Of a stretch of 64,000 nucleotides of DNA, positions 48,092-57,944 are shown in pieces; the first letter of the stretch is position 1, and the number at the start of each line of letters is the position of its first letter. Where the stretch lies: assembly GCF_003264935.1 (NCBI RefSeq), contig NZ_QLOE01000005.1, forward strand, positions 44,582 through 108,581, written 5' to 3'. The notes under the pieces were generated by a model. That model was given only the letters and a program-made list of their open reading frames with translations. It was not told where the DNA came from and searched no databases. The stretch comes from Methanothermobacter tenebrarum (GTDB taxonomy: Archaea > Methanobacteriota > Methanobacteria > Methanobacteriales > DSM-23052). The translations under genes and the position numbers were made by a program.

Positions 48092-50713
48092 TCACGGTAC
48101 AATCTCTAATATTATGTCATCTAAGTGTATTACCTCTACTTTTTCTCCTGTGGCGCCGAGCGCCTCTTTTTTAATCTTGAAGTATTCTCTTGTTAATTTG
48201 TGGCCTTTGACTTCTATCATCCCATCAGTTTCTAGCCTATTATATATTTCCTGTGGGTCTGTGGATTCTATGAATGATAGTATCTTGGGGACTTCGGCTT
48301 TGAACTTGGGGCCTATTTTCTCCATTAATGGTTTGACTTCTTTGATATGTTCTCTTATCCTTGGTTTGCCTATTATGAGCTCTATTTTTTGTATGTTCAT
48401 TGTACCTTTGATGTCGTCTAGGTAGTCTTTTATTGTATTGTAGAGGTTTTCTGTTGTGTAGATGTTCACTTTTTCTAGTGGGGCGTTTAATGGTATCCTA
48501 TTGGATGATTTGAATCTTCTAAGCGCTCCTATGATCTCTACTGCAAGGTCTCCTTTGGCTTCTATTTCATCGTTGATATATTCTTCTTGGACACTCGGCC
48601 AACTTTTTGTATGTATTGATCCTGTGGCTATGTGTTGGTGGATCTCCTCTGTGAAATGTGGGGCCATTGGAGCTAATAGTCTTAATGATGTTTCAAGGAC
48701 CTTGTTTAATGTCCATTGGGCTGCTCTCTTCGACTCGGGATCATCATCTGAATATAGGCGGTATTTGACCGCTTCTATGTATTCGTCACAGAACTGGTGC
48801 CAGATGAACATTTGTATACTATTTATGGCTTTTGCGAAATTGTAATCTTCAAGGGCCCTTGTAACTTCTTTTATTAGCCTGTTGAGCTTGGATAGTATCC
48901 ATTGGTCTAGGGGTTTGGGTTTTCCTTTCACGTTTTCTAAGTGGAAGCTTATGAACCTGAATGCGTTCCAGAATTTCCTGAGGAATTTATAAGCGTATTT
49001 CACATCTTTCCAAGCGAATGGGACGTCAGAGCCTGGGACGCTGTTGGAAGCCCATAATCGGAGCGCGTCAGCACCATAATCTTCTATGACTTCCTCTGGT
49101 GTTATAACATTGCCCCTGGATTTGCTCATCTTATGCCCGTCCTCGCCGAATACCATACCATTTATTATTATTTCATGGAATGGTTTTTGGCCTGTGAGGG
49201 CTTTACATCTTAGTATGGTGTAGAATGCCCATGTTCGTATTATGTCATGTCCTTGGGGTCTTAGAGTTGCTGGGAATAACTTTTTATATTCTGGTTTGGG
49301 CCAGCCAGCGACTGCGAGTGGTGATATTGAACTGTCCATCCAAGTGTCTAGTACATCTTCTTCTCCAATGAATTCTTCGCTGCCGCATTCGCATTTGAAG
49401 TCTGGTTTGGTCTGGGTGGGGTCTACTGGTAGCATTTCCTCTGTTGCTATGTGTGTTTTGCCACAGTTTTTGCAGTACCATACTGGTATTGGTGTTGCGA
49501 ATACTCTCTGTCTTGAGATGCACCAGTCCCAGTCCATTGATCCTGTCCAGTTTAGTAGTCTTGCCTTCATATGTTCTGGGATCCACTTCATTTCTTCTGC
49601 GGCTTCTATGACATCGTCTATGAGTTTTTTCACCGCAACGAACCATTGTTTTTTGACTAGGATTTCGATGGGTGTTTTGCACCTCCAGCAGACGCCAAGG
49701 TTCTGTTTTATCCTTTCTTGTTTTATAAGGTGGCCTTCGGCTTTGAGGTCTTCTATTATCTTCTCTTTACATTCTTTTATGCTAAGGCCACTATATTTGC
49801 CCGCTGCTTCTGTCATCTGCCCTTTCTCGTCTATGGCCTCTATTATGTCCAGGTTGTGGCGGTTTACCCATGTTACGTCTGTTTTGTCACCGAAGGTACA
49901 TATCATGACGGCTCCTGTCCCGAATTCCGGGTCAACGTCCTCGTCTTCTATTATCTTGACCCTGTGGTTGAATATGGGAACCCGAACACTTTTACCCTTC
50001 AATTTAGCGTATCTTTCATCCTCGGGGTGTACTGCGACCGCTACACAAGCTGCTAAAAGTTCGGGCCTTGTCGTGGCTATTTCAAGGTAATTTGAATCCT
50101 CTTCTAATGGGAATTTTAAATAGTTTAGGTTTGTTTCGTTTTCTATGTATTCCACTTCTGCGAATGCTATGGCTGTTTCGCAGCGCGGACACCAGTTAAC
50201 TGGGTGCACACCCCTATAGATCAGCCCATCTTTATACATTTTGAGGAATGAGAGTTGTGTTTTTTTCATGTATTCTGGTGTCATTGTAACGAATTCTGTG
50301 CTCCAATCCTGGCTAAATCCTAGGCTTTTCATCTGATCTTTCATCCGCTTTATGTTCTTTGTTGTGAGTTTTATGCAGAGTTCCCTGAATTCTTCCCTGG
50401 GTATGTCGCTCTTTCTTATATTATAGGTTTCCTCAACCTTCACCTCGGTTGGGAGTCCATGACAATCCCACCCTTGTGGGAATAATACATCATATCCTCT
50501 CATCCTTTTGAAGCGGGCGATTATATCCATGTAAACCCAGTTTAGTACGTGGCCCATATGTATGGATCCGGTTGGGTATGGTGGTGGTGTGTCAATTATA
50601 TACTGGGGTTTTCTCTCATCAGCATGGAACTTGTATATTTTTTGTTCTTCCCATTTCCTTTGCCATTCAGCCTCTCTTCTATGATCATAATCCTTTGGGA
50701 TTTCACTGTCCAT
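48092..50713 (-). CDS. valS: Valyl-tRNA synthetase
   Basis: 873 residues from ATG 50713 behind GGGGGA; a GTG one codon upstream is also possible. It is a class Ia synthetase with the HIGH-type motif [11 protein letters not shown], the editing domain inserted at about 170-360, zinc-type Cys pairs ([15 protein letters not shown]...CECG) and the KMSKS loop [12 protein letters not shown]. The C-terminal anticodon-binding helical domain begins near 620. It is interesting only as a neighbour: the window also carries tRNA-Val(CAC) 8 kb away. Confidence 0.96.
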   Translation of the reverse strand: MDSEIPKDYDHRREAEWQRKWEEQKIYKFHADERKPQYIIDTPPPYPTGSIHMGHVLNWVYMDIIARFKRMRGYDVLFPQGWDCHGLPTEVKVEETYNIRKSDIPREEFRELCIKLTTKNIKRMKDQMKSLGFSQDWSTEFVTMTPEYMKKTQLSFLKMYKDGLIYRGVHPVNWCPRCETAIAFAEVEYIENETNLNYLKFPLEEDSNYLEIATTRPELLAACVAVAVHPEDERYAKLKGKSVRVPIFNHRVKIIEDEDVDPEFGTGAVMICTFGDKTDVTWVNRHNLDIIEAIDEKGQMTEAAGKYSGLSIKECKEKIIEDLKAEGHLIKQERIKQNLGVCWRCKTPIEILVKKQWFVAVKKLIDDVIEAAEEMKWIPEHMKARLLNWTGSMDWDWCISRQRVFATPIPVWYCKNCGKTHIATEEMLPVDPTQTKPDFKCECGSEEFIGEEDVLDTWMDSSISPLAVAGWPKPEYKKLFPATLRPQGHDIIRTWAFYTILRCKALTGQKPFHEIIINGMVFGEDGHKMSKSRGNVITPEEVIEDYGADALRLWASNSVPGSDVPFAWKDVKYAYKFLRKFWNAFRFISFHLENVKGKPKPLDQWILSKLNRLIKEVTRALEDYNFAKAINSIQMFIWHQFCDEYIEAVKYRLYSDDDPESKRAAQWTLNKVLETSLRLLAPMAPHFTEEIHQHIATGSIHTKSWPSVQEEYINDEIEAKGDLAVEIIGALRRFKSSNRIPLNAPLEKVNIYTTENLYNTIKDYLDDIKGTMNIQKIELIIGKPRIREHIKEVKPLMEKIGPKFKAEVPKILSFIESTDPQEIYNRLETDGMIEVKGHKLTREYFKIKKEALGATGEKVEVIHLDDIILEIVP

Positions 50714-50797
50714 CACATTCCCCCTAATGTGAAAAGTTTATTAGAGAATTAGTCTCCTAATAAATATATCATTAGTCCCATATAGTGGTGAAGTTTG

Positions 50798-51151
50798 ATG
50801 GAACTTGTATGGTTTTATATAGCGGTCTTCCTTGCAATAAGTGACGAACTACACACAAGGATACTCTGGAAAACCTTCACGGACTTTTATATAATATTAG
50901 CAGGTATTATAAGGGAGGCCGTAAGCTCCAACATACAATTATGGCTCATACACGAAGGCCTGGAGGCATTATTCCATTTCATAATACTCTCAATAGTCTT
51001 CCTATCAGTTGAGATAGGATTATTAGCAGCTCTAATACATCTAATAGTAGATGTATATCATCAAATCACAGGAGTTGAACATGGATGGTTATATCACAGG
51101 GCTTTGCACTTCACAATAGAATCACTCTTCTTCATCCTAATATTATCATAG
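50798..51151 (+). CDS. Small histidine-rich membrane protein of unknown function
   Basis: 117 residues from ATG 50798 with GGTGA upstream. About three hydrophobic helices (3-18, 55-78, 100-117). His residues cluster at predicted helix ends: [34 protein letters not shown]. That arrangement could bind metal or haem, but I do not recognise a family. It lies between divergent valS and the helicase-nuclease gene (23-base gap), on the same strand as the latter. Confidence 0.7.
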   Translation: MELVWFYIAVFLAISDELHTRILWKTFTDFYIILAGIIREAVSSNIQLWLIHEGLEALFHFIILSIVFLSVEIGLLAALIHLIVDVYHQITGVEHGWLYHRALHFTIESLFFILILS

Positions 51152-51174
51152 TATAGGAGATCCCATATATTAGG

Positions 51175-53907
51175 ATGACCAGATCATTATGCGATGCCCA
51201 GGAGGAATGTACAGAAACCCAAAAAGAGGCCGTTAAATACGATGAAGGTCCGCTGCTTATAGTTGCCGGGCCAGGGACGGGTAAAACCCGTGTAATCATC
51301 GAGAAAGTGGCCTATCTTATAAAAAAGGAGAATGTGGACCCAGGGAGCATACTTGTCATAACATTCACTGAGAAAGCTGCCGAGGAACTTAAAAATCGTT
51401 TAAGAAAATGTGTGGGTTTAGACGTTGAGAGGATGCAAGTTTCCACCATCCATTCATTCTGCAATAGGATCCTGCGCGAATACAGTGAATATCATGATCT
51501 TGGCGCTGGCTTCGACATCCTAGACAACGATGACCAGTTAATCTTCATAAGATCCCATTTCTACAAGCTAGGACTCAACAAGTATATTAGAATGGGGGAA
51601 GCCCCAGATGTTATAACCTTCTTTAACGAGTGCAGTGAAAACTGCATAGACCCCGAGGAGCTTAAAGAAGCCCTAAAAAGGGAACACCCAGACAATGGCA
51701 GATATCATGGCTTCTGCGACTGCTACGCCAAATACCTAGACTTGCTTAAAAAGGAAGGTAAGATTGATTTTCCCGGCCTTCAGAGGAATGCTGTTGAACT
51801 TTTGGAATCCAATGAGAAAGTTAAGGAGGATCTGAGAACACGTTTCAAGTATATTCTCATCGACGAGTATCAGGATACTAATCCTATACAGGAGCGTTTA
51901 TTCGAACTTTTAGCAAGTGGGAATATCTGCGTAGTTGGAGATGAAGACCAGAGCATCTATGGTTTTAGGGGTTCTACAGTAGAGAATATCAGATCCTTCG
52001 AGGATAAGTTTAACGCCCATACAATCTTCCTTGATGAGAATTTCAGGTCAAGAGCCGGTATCATAAAGATAGCGGACGAGTTCATGAATAAAAGCCGGTA
52101 TTATAAGAAGCGTATAAAAGCTAAAAGGAATGGCGGCTATGATGTTATCCTCCTAGAAAGCAGGGATGCGCATGACGAGGCTAGGAGGATTGTTAGACTT
52201 TTAAAGAATCTTAAAAGGGATGGTATAATCCCAGATTATGGTCATGTCGCACTACTTTTTAAGAGTGTGAGGTATCATGCGGGTAAAATCATAGGTGAAC
52301 TTGAAAAGGAGGGCGTGCCCTACACGATCAGAGGCGATGGTTCATTCCTTGACCGTGACGAGATAAAAAGCATCTTATATTTTTTAGGTTATGTTAACCC
52401 GCCACGCTACAAGAATTTCAGGCGTTGGGATTGGTGGAACATTTCAATGTTCGATGGAGAATTCTTGGGACTTAGCAGAGAAACCAAGAATGCCCTCAAA
52501 GGCTTCGGGAAAACATTCAAGTTGTCATCTCTCCTAGATGAGGAATCATTCAAGGAAGCCGGTATAAAAGAACCCGCTGACATAAAGAAGCTTTTGGGTT
52601 TGAACAGGCTCAAAGAGAAGATAAAGAAGGAGCCGATGAGTATCCTTGAAATATTCTACAAGCTACTTGATATTACAGGCTATCTGGGACGTCTCATAGA
52701 AGATGATAGCTATGAGAGTAGGGTGAAGCTCCTCAATCTTGCAAAGCTTAGTTCCATAATCAAAAAATATGAAAGGACACACGCAAGGCCTAGTGTCCAA
52801 GACTTCATGTGGTATCTCTATCTGCTGCCAAAACACATGCAATATGATGGGGAAACCCTTGATACTCCAGATTCTGTTAAGATAATGACGATACACCAGG
52901 CTAAGGGTCTTGAATTTCCTGTTGTGATCATCTGTTCCGTGGTGAATGGAAGATTCCCCAGGCAAGGAGCCGATAACAGGAGTTTCGTTCCCATCCCAGA
53001 GCATCTTAAACTTTCCCAGGGAGATGTGGGTGATGAGGAACGTCGCCTATTCTATGTTGCCATGACACGAGCTCAGGACATCCTCATAATATCAACAGCC
53101 CAGAGGATCCGCACTAGGAAAGTAGGATATTCACCATTCATAAAAGAGCTTGTAAGGGAATGTGAACTTGAATGGGGTTGTAAAAGGGTTGAAAAGTGTG
53201 TTGAAAGGAGTCTTAGAGAGGATAATATCATGACCGTGAACTTCTCATCACTCCACACATATGAAGAGTGCCCATTCAGATATATGATGATCTACCATTA
53301 TGGTTTCATCTACCCAGAAACTCGCATGCAAGTATATGGGAAAATATTGCACAATTGCCTCGAAATGCTACACAAAAAAATGAAAAAAGGAGAAAAAGTA
53401 GATATCAGAGAGATCGTGGAAACCTGCTGGAGAAGCGACAAATTCAAAGAAAAACTCGAAAAACAACTAAAAAACTATTATAATAAAAACAAGGATTATA
53501 TAAAAAGGGTTATAGCAGTTGAAGAACCATTCTCCATACCAAAGGATGATATCATAATAAGGGGCCGGACAGACCTCATAATAGAAAACAAGGATGGTGA
53601 AATTGAACTTGTAGACTTCAAAGCAAGGGAAAAAGCCGGCATAGAATATATGGGCGTGGACTTCCAACTCAGAACCTATGAATATGCACTATCAGATAAA
53701 TACAAATTCGACAAACTAACAGCATACACCATAAAAGACAATGAAAGAACAAGCTTCAAACCAGACCCAGAACATCGAATAAAAAACAAAATAGAAAACA
53801 TAGTAGACTCCATAAAAAATGAAAAATTCAAACCAAAGGAAAATTATTTCTGCAAATTCTGCATATTCCAAAGCCTATGCGGGATACAAAATGAGGGGTT
53901 AAAATGA
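51175..53907 (+). CDS. UvrD/AddA-type helicase fused to a Fe-S RecB-family nuclease
   Basis: 910 residues. SF1A helicase motifs: Walker A VAGPGTGKTR (about 30-39), Ia ITFTEKAAEELKNR, II LIDEYQDTNPIQ, III GDEDQSIYGFRGS, IV region FRSRAGI, V TIHQAKGLEFPVVI, VI VAMTRAQDILI. The C-terminus (about 680-905) is a PD-(D/E)xK nuclease with GRTDLIIE, VDFKAR and QLRTYEYA, and four Cys (CPFRY; CKFCIFQSLC) that would hold a 4Fe-4S cluster as in AddB and Cas4. Helicase plus nuclease in one chain suggests double-strand-break end processing. Its TGA overlaps the next ATG. Confidence 0.92.
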   Translation: MTRSLCDAQEECTETQKEAVKYDEGPLLIVAGPGTGKTRVIIEKVAYLIKKENVDPGSILVITFTEKAAEELKNRLRKCVGLDVERMQVSTIHSFCNRILREYSEYHDLGAGFDILDNDDQLIFIRSHFYKLGLNKYIRMGEAPDVITFFNECSENCIDPEELKEALKREHPDNGRYHGFCDCYAKYLDLLKKEGKIDFPGLQRNAVELLESNEKVKEDLRTRFKYILIDEYQDTNPIQERLFELLASGNICVVGDEDQSIYGFRGSTVENIRSFEDKFNAHTIFLDENFRSRAGIIKIADEFMNKSRYYKKRIKAKRNGGYDVILLESRDAHDEARRIVRLLKNLKRDGIIPDYGHVALLFKSVRYHAGKIIGELEKEGVPYTIRGDGSFLDRDEIKSILYFLGYVNPPRYKNFRRWDWWNISMFDGEFLGLSRETKNALKGFGKTFKLSSLLDEESFKEAGIKEPADIKKLLGLNRLKEKIKKEPMSILEIFYKLLDITGYLGRLIEDDSYESRVKLLNLAKLSSIIKKYERTHARPSVQDFMWYLYLLPKHMQYDGETLDTPDSVKIMTIHQAKGLEFPVVIICSVVNGRFPRQGADNRSFVPIPEHLKLSQGDVGDEERRLFYVAMTRAQDILIISTAQRIRTRKVGYSPFIKELVRECELEWGCKRVEKCVERSLREDNIMTVNFSSLHTYEECPFRYMMIYHYGFIYPETRMQVYGKILHNCLEMLHKKMKKGEKVDIREIVETCWRSDKFKEKLEKQLKNYYNKNKDYIKRVIAVEEPFSIPKDDIIIRGRTDLIIENKDGEIELVDFKAREKAGIEYMGVDFQLRTYEYALSDKYKFDKLTAYTIKDNERTSFKPDPEHRIKNKIENIVDSIKNEKFKPKENYFCKFCIFQSLCGIQNEGLK

Positions 53908-54329
53908 AATTTAAAGGATTCTATGATGTTTTAAGGGAAAACCTGGACATGTACCGGGGAGACTATGAACTGATAGTAGACTATGCCCCGGACATCTTCA
54001 AACTACTCTCAGACCTCCTAAACGATAAAAGAATCAATGCACGGACACGTATCATGATATGCGCCACCCTAGGATACTTCGTAGCACCCTACGACATCCT
54101 ACCCGAGGAAATATACGGACCACAAGGTTACATCGACGACATATACCTATCATCACTCATACTAAAAAAGATAGCAGAAGAAACAGGCCAAGAAATCCTA
54201 GAAGAATATTGGGATGGTGAAGAAGACCTCAAAAAAGTCATCAAAGAATGTCAAAAACGTTCAAAAGAAATACTAGGCAAAGACACAGAAAAAATACTAT
54301 CATATGTAGGATTAAAAAACCTCAAATAG
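53904..54329 (+). CDS. DUF1232 (YkvA-like) protein
   Basis: 141 residues. The DUF1232 core (about 50-85) reads ARTRIMICATLGYFVAPYDILPEEIYGPQGYIDDIYL, with the conserved Y-x-x-x-P-x-D-x-x-P and GY-x-DD. The core is a short amphipathic or membrane-associated hairpin. The C-terminal helices are charged. It is translated from an ATGA overlap with the helicase-nuclease gene, so the two proteins are probably made together. The function of DUF1232 is unknown. Confidence 0.85.
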   Translation: MKFKGFYDVLRENLDMYRGDYELIVDYAPDIFKLLSDLLNDKRINARTRIMICATLGYFVAPYDILPEEIYGPQGYIDDIYLSSLILKKIAEETGQEILEEYWDGEEDLKKVIKECQKRSKEILGKDTEKILSYVGLKNLK

Positions 54330-54339
54330 GCGAATACAA

Positions 54340-54858
54340 GTGAAAGAAACAGAAAAAATAGCAGATAAAATCAAAGAAGCCTCCACAGTCAAAGAAGCCG
54401 CCAATATAATATACAAAGAACTTAAAAAATTAACAGGGAGCAAATGTTGCTATGTAGCCTACATAGACCCCGAAAATGGTGATAGTGTCGCCATAACATT
54501 CACACATGTTACAAGCCAATGCAACTACTATGAAAGCATAAAAGAGGCCAGATTTAAACGTCCAAAAAATGGAAAATATGGAGGATTACTAGGATATTCC
54601 ATTGACACCGGCAAATCCTTCTTCACAAACGACCCCATGAATCATCCAGCAGTCCATGGAACACCAAAAGGCCATAAACCCATCAAAAGGTTCCTATCAG
54701 TGGCCGTGAAAGACAAAAACAGGATATTGGGTCAGATAGTCCTTGGAGATCCTCCAATAGATTATACAATAGAGGATCTTAAAGTTTCAGAGGAAATTGG
54801 ACAAGCCTACGCAATCATCCTACAAAAATTTTATAATGGGGAAATACCACTAAGATGA
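54340..54858 (+). CDS. GAF-domain protein
   Basis: 172 residues from GTG 54340. It is a single GAF-type sensor domain: helical start (ADKIKEASTVKEAANIIYKELKKLTGSKCCYVAYID), then GGLLGYSIDTGKSFFTNDPMNHPAV and RFLSVAVKDKNRILGQIVLGDPP. There is no output domain. Cys pair at about 39-40 (KCCY) and Cys near 62 (SQCNYY) could serve as redox or ligand sites. It is ten bases after the DUF1232 gene and is the third member of the helicase-nuclease operon. Confidence 0.8.
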   Translation: MKETEKIADKIKEASTVKEAANIIYKELKKLTGSKCCYVAYIDPENGDSVAITFTHVTSQCNYYESIKEARFKRPKNGKYGGLLGYSIDTGKSFFTNDPMNHPAVHGTPKGHKPIKRFLSVAVKDKNRILGQIVLGDPPIDYTIEDLKVSEEIGQAYAIILQKFYNGEIPLR

Positions 54859-54899
54859 GAATACTAATTAGGATTTTTTTCGTCAATTTAAGTTAAGGT

Positions 54900-54935
54900 A
54901 ACCCCAAGGCCATACTGGGGGTGCAATTTTCCCTT
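54900..54935. terminator. Shared terminator between convergent genes
   Basis: CCCCA...TGGGG stem at about 54902-54920 (CCCCAAGGCCATACTGGGG), T-rich sequence on the plus-strand side (TTTTCCCTTATTTT), between the GAF gene and the opposing arsenate-reductase-like gene. Confidence 0.5.
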
Positions 54936-55335
54936 ATTTTAAAGATTTCATAGATTCGGGTTTTAGTTCTTTTTCGATCCATTTTTTGATTTGATCCCGG
55001 ATTTTGCGGAATGTTTCAATGTCTGAGCCTCGAGGATCTGGGAATTTAACATGAATGTATTTTCTGGCCTCTGGGGGCGTTGGACAAGCATCTTCACATA
55101 CACTTACTATGATATCAAATTTTTTCCCGTGAAATTCTTCGATACTTTTTGACTTGTGGCCTTCCATGTTTATGCCAATTTCCTCCATGACTTTTACTGT
55201 GAGGGGATTTATATCCTTTGGTTCGATCCCAGCACTATAAACCTTATAATATTCACCATACATGTTCCTTAGGAGGGCTTCGGCCATCTGAGACCTTCCA
55301 GAATTGTTCTTGCAAATGAAAAGCACTTTTTTCAT
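54934..55335 (-). CDS. Arsenate reductase-like low-molecular-weight phosphatase
   Basis: 133 residues from ATG 55335 behind a perfect GGAGGT. The P-loop is CKNNSGRS (C-x5-R-S) at residues 8-15, followed by MAEALLRNMYG. The second and third Cys, in SVCEDACPTPPE at about 81-85, and the DPRGSD general-acid loop fit thioredoxin-coupled arsenate reductases better than plain tyrosine phosphatases. It reduces arsenate to arsenite for export. It is isolated on its strand. Confidence 0.82.
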   Translation of the reverse strand: MKKVLFICKNNSGRSQMAEALLRNMYGEYYKVYSAGIEPKDINPLTVKVMEEIGINMEGHKSKSIEEFHGKKFDIIVSVCEDACPTPPEARKYIHVKFPDPRGSDIETFRKIRDQIKKWIEKELKPESMKSLK

Positions 55336-55714
55336 GGTATAACCTCCTAGATTAAATCCCACTAAAGGAAGTTCGCACAATCTCCAGGGGATGCTTTAGC
55401 ATTATAAAGTCGTTCCTCTGAAGATTTGAAATTTCAACACCTAGTCACTGTAAATTTTCCATCTTATATAAGTGAAATTATTAAAATAAATTCTTTTTAG
55501 GATAGTCCTTCGCTCAATAAAAAAAGGTATGGGTTAGGATGTTCCATTGAAGGACTTTTATAATATTTTAAACTCAAACTTGGGGGATATTATTTCAAAA
55601 AAAAGATTATACTAGTTTATCCAAGCGGAAAAAATATGAAGAATACATATCAAATGATAAAGTATATATCAGGGGGATTCCAGTAGTCTTTTATGTGGTA
55701 TGTGGGGGGGTTAT
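55336..55714 (+). promoter_or_regulatory. Intergenic region with promoter of the zinc-ribbon gene
   Basis: About 380 bases. A TATA-like AGTATATATC at about 55660-55669 is 45-55 bases before the start codon, placing +1 near 55692. A G7 run (55704-55710) preceded by TGT serves as the ribosome-binding region. Nothing else is visible. Confidence 0.45.
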
Positions 55715-56863
55715 ATGATGTATTGTCCAAAATGTGGCGCCAAAAACCTTGACACTGCAAAATTTTGTGTAAGATGTGGCGCGAAACTAAAGCCTACAGA
55801 ACAAGACTACACACGAAAGGAAAGTTTTATAAGTAAAATACCTGGTTTCAGATCTAGGACTCCATGGAAGATGATTTTGGCATCCGCCGGCTACCTGTTA
55901 ATTGCAATTTTAGCAATATATGCCATTGGTTGTCTTATAATTAATGCAGACGCGACAGTGACTGTGAATTCAGCATATGCTGTCGACAACATCGCCGGTA
56001 ATGATTCAACCAATGGTAAGTTCATTGTTATGAACGTCACGGTAAAGAACAATGGCAAAGGCCCATTAACAGTTCATGCAAATGAATTCAGCCTCCTTAC
56101 TGAGGGAGAATACATTACCTATTCAAATTTCTATGGTCAAGGTACAGACGTCCCTGAAAGCGTTGAAATCCCAGAAGGAGAAAGTAAAAGTTTCTTGTTA
56201 GTTTTTGACGCTGCTGAAGCCCCAGAAATTTTAGAATATAGAAGCTCTTGGGATCCATTTTCAGAAGGGAAAAGTGTTGGCATAGGAACCATTAACATCA
56301 TACCAAATACTGGAGTATATGCAAAGTATAGCGTCAATGGGACAGCGAATGATAAATCTTATTCAGCAAAATGGAATGTTACCTATCGTAATGCTCCTGG
56401 AGGAAACATAGAGGAAGTCATCGAAAGGAGCGGCGAGACAATATGGTTAACTAGCACAGTATATCAAACACCAATACCTAGTGAATCTTATATATTTAAC
56501 CCTGAAACTCTCCAAGACAAAAACGGAACATATTCTTCCTTGATATTTTTCTCTAAGGGTGCACTTATCGACGTCAATGATTCTCTACCCATTTATGAAG
56601 GAGAAAAAGTGGTTGGAAGAGAGATTCTGACTGGTTCTGAGACAATAGATTTCATGGGTAAAAAAATCGCATGTTGGGTGACGAAGACAGAACAGGAAGG
56701 AGATGGATCCACAATAGAAGCAACAAGATATTATGATAAGACAACAGGATTATTATTAAAGGAAGTATTTACAGAGAAAGGTAGCGCTTATGGAATCAGC
56801 TACACAGACTCACATACAAGTCTCTTGGAAAGTACAAATATTCCATTAATCGGACTTTCATAA
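55715..56863 (+). CDS. Zinc-ribbon membrane protein with extracellular DUF4352-like domain
   Basis: 382 residues from ATG 55715 (the next ATG at 55718 is equally possible). N-terminal zinc ribbon MMYCPKCGAKNLDTAKFCVRCGA (two C-x2-C pairs), a basic linker, one transmembrane helix (about 55-77), then a large extracellular part. The first extracellular domain (about 80-195) is an Ig-like fold of the DUF4352 type (NGKFIVMNVTVKNNGKGPL). The second (about 200-382) is beta-rich, with YYDKTTGLLLKEVF near the end. It may sense or anchor something at the cell surface; the function is unknown. Confidence 0.75.
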   Translation: MMYCPKCGAKNLDTAKFCVRCGAKLKPTEQDYTRKESFISKIPGFRSRTPWKMILASAGYLLIAILAIYAIGCLIINADATVTVNSAYAVDNIAGNDSTNGKFIVMNVTVKNNGKGPLTVHANEFSLLTEGEYITYSNFYGQGTDVPESVEIPEGESKSFLLVFDAAEAPEILEYRSSWDPFSEGKSVGIGTINIIPNTGVYAKYSVNGTANDKSYSAKWNVTYRNAPGGNIEEVIERSGETIWLTSTVYQTPIPSESYIFNPETLQDKNGTYSSLIFFSKGALIDVNDSLPIYEGEKVVGREILTGSETIDFMGKKIACWVTKTEQEGDGSTIEATRYYDKTTGLLLKEVFTEKGSAYGISYTDSHTSLLESTNIPLIGLS

Positions 56864-57190
56864 TCTTCTGCAAGATTGGGAGGATCTACACCGGTAAAGG
56901 GAGGTGCAATAAAGGAGACTATGAAGTGAACAATACCTTGTATTGGTTTTACTGGTCATGCAAGTTATTGTACCCACCCCAATGATAAGGCCGAATAGAC
57001 ATTATGCTCATTTCTTGATGAAATAAAAATTAGAAGCCTTCAAGGAAAATCTTGGAAAAATTTATAAAGTTAACCAAGAGCTATAGGAGGAAAGCCAAAA
57101 TTTCAAAGAATCCTGAGGGAGGGCTGACCCAAAAAAATAAACTCTAATCCCATCCCTTACATCTTTTTGCTTTCTTTAAGGGTTTTGAAG
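56864..57190 (+). other. Intergenic region, no gene seen
   Basis: About 330 bases. A TATA-like AATTTATAAAG near 57058-57068 is followed by AGGAGG at about 57086, yet no open frame of more than 20 codons follows. It may be a leftover promoter of a lost gene. Confidence 0.35.
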
Positions 57191-57720
57191 TTGTGGGAAT
57201 CAACCCACTTACACAACCCTTTAAAATTCCATTATTGTTGTTGGTTATATTGTTGTTTTTTTATTGTGCAATTGCTTCCTTGGAGGTAGATTCCATTGTT
57301 TCCGTTGGTTATTGTGAATTCTACTATTTGCACGTTTTGGTATGCTTACAGTTTGATTGGTGGGGTTTATTATGGCTGTGTTTTTTGGTGGTCTGGTTTT
57401 TTGATTAACGTGATATTGTTTTTATGATAACGTTCTTTTGATACACGCTTGGGATCTGCTATTAGTGTGTGTCCTTCACTTGCGTTGCTTTGATTGTAAT
57501 TGTATTCAATTGTGGCCTTTGGTTATCTTGAATCCTTTTTTTATGGGTGCGTCGCTCACTGGGGGATTACTGTGACTACTGGGTTTTCCCATGTTTTTTT
57601 GCTTTTATTGTTCTTGTTTCTTGTCCAGTTAATATCATGTTTTTTTGTAGTGTGGGGCGCCGCTAAAACCGAGCATTTCGGATGGTGAAGGCATTAAATG
57701 GTGTGAATTCCTTGTACATG
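57191..57720 (-). pseudogene. Remnant of a beta-helix (NosD/adhesin-like) surface protein
   Basis: No continuous frame, but minus-strand translation gives typical parallel beta-helix repeat text in shifted frames: VEFTITNGNNGIYLQGSNCTI (about 57262-57310), then after an A7 slip NNNITNNNNGIL (about 57222-57257). Further upstream DINWTRNKNN and TWENPVVTVIP appear in other frames with stops between. This is the style of the large Asn/Thr-rich cell-surface proteins of Methanobacteriales. The T/G-rich plus strand is simply the complement of this coding. The remnant is badly decayed. Confidence 0.65.
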
Positions 57721-57818
57721 AGCCTTGAAACATCTTAAGGCATAAAAGGGTACTTAAGCCTCGCTATATGTTGGATAAGTCAGTGAAACTTTAGTTACTT
57801 TAACTCCATAAGTAAATT

Positions 57819-57828
57819 TTTATATATT
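57819..57828 (+). promoter_or_regulatory. TATA box upstream of the secreted coiled protein gene
   Basis: TTTATATATT within an AT-rich tract. Transcription would start near 57850, giving a leader of about 95 bases. Confidence 0.4.
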
Positions 57829-57944
57829 CGTTTTCATTTTAGATTACCTTTGGGGATCACAGGGTATAAGTTTTCAAAGTTGTGGGTTAATAAATAGTGA
57901 TCGCCCTTGGATTTTTATAGAGCTTGAAGATTGAGGGGGTGAAA

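Noticed and set aside
49284..49682. 132-residue ORF within valS
   Set aside because: It is an alternate-frame shadow of valyl-tRNA synthetase; composition dominated by Arg, Thr and His from frame shift.
53467..53667. Minus-strand ORF inside the helicase-nuclease gene
   Set aside because: It is a shadow of the nuclease domain, whose catalytic motifs are clear on the plus strand.
57193..57688. Two plus-strand ORFs rich in Leu, Phe, Val and Trp
   Set aside because: They are the complement of decayed Asn/Thr-rich beta-helix coding on the minus strand; no start sites or membrane-protein pattern of a real gene.
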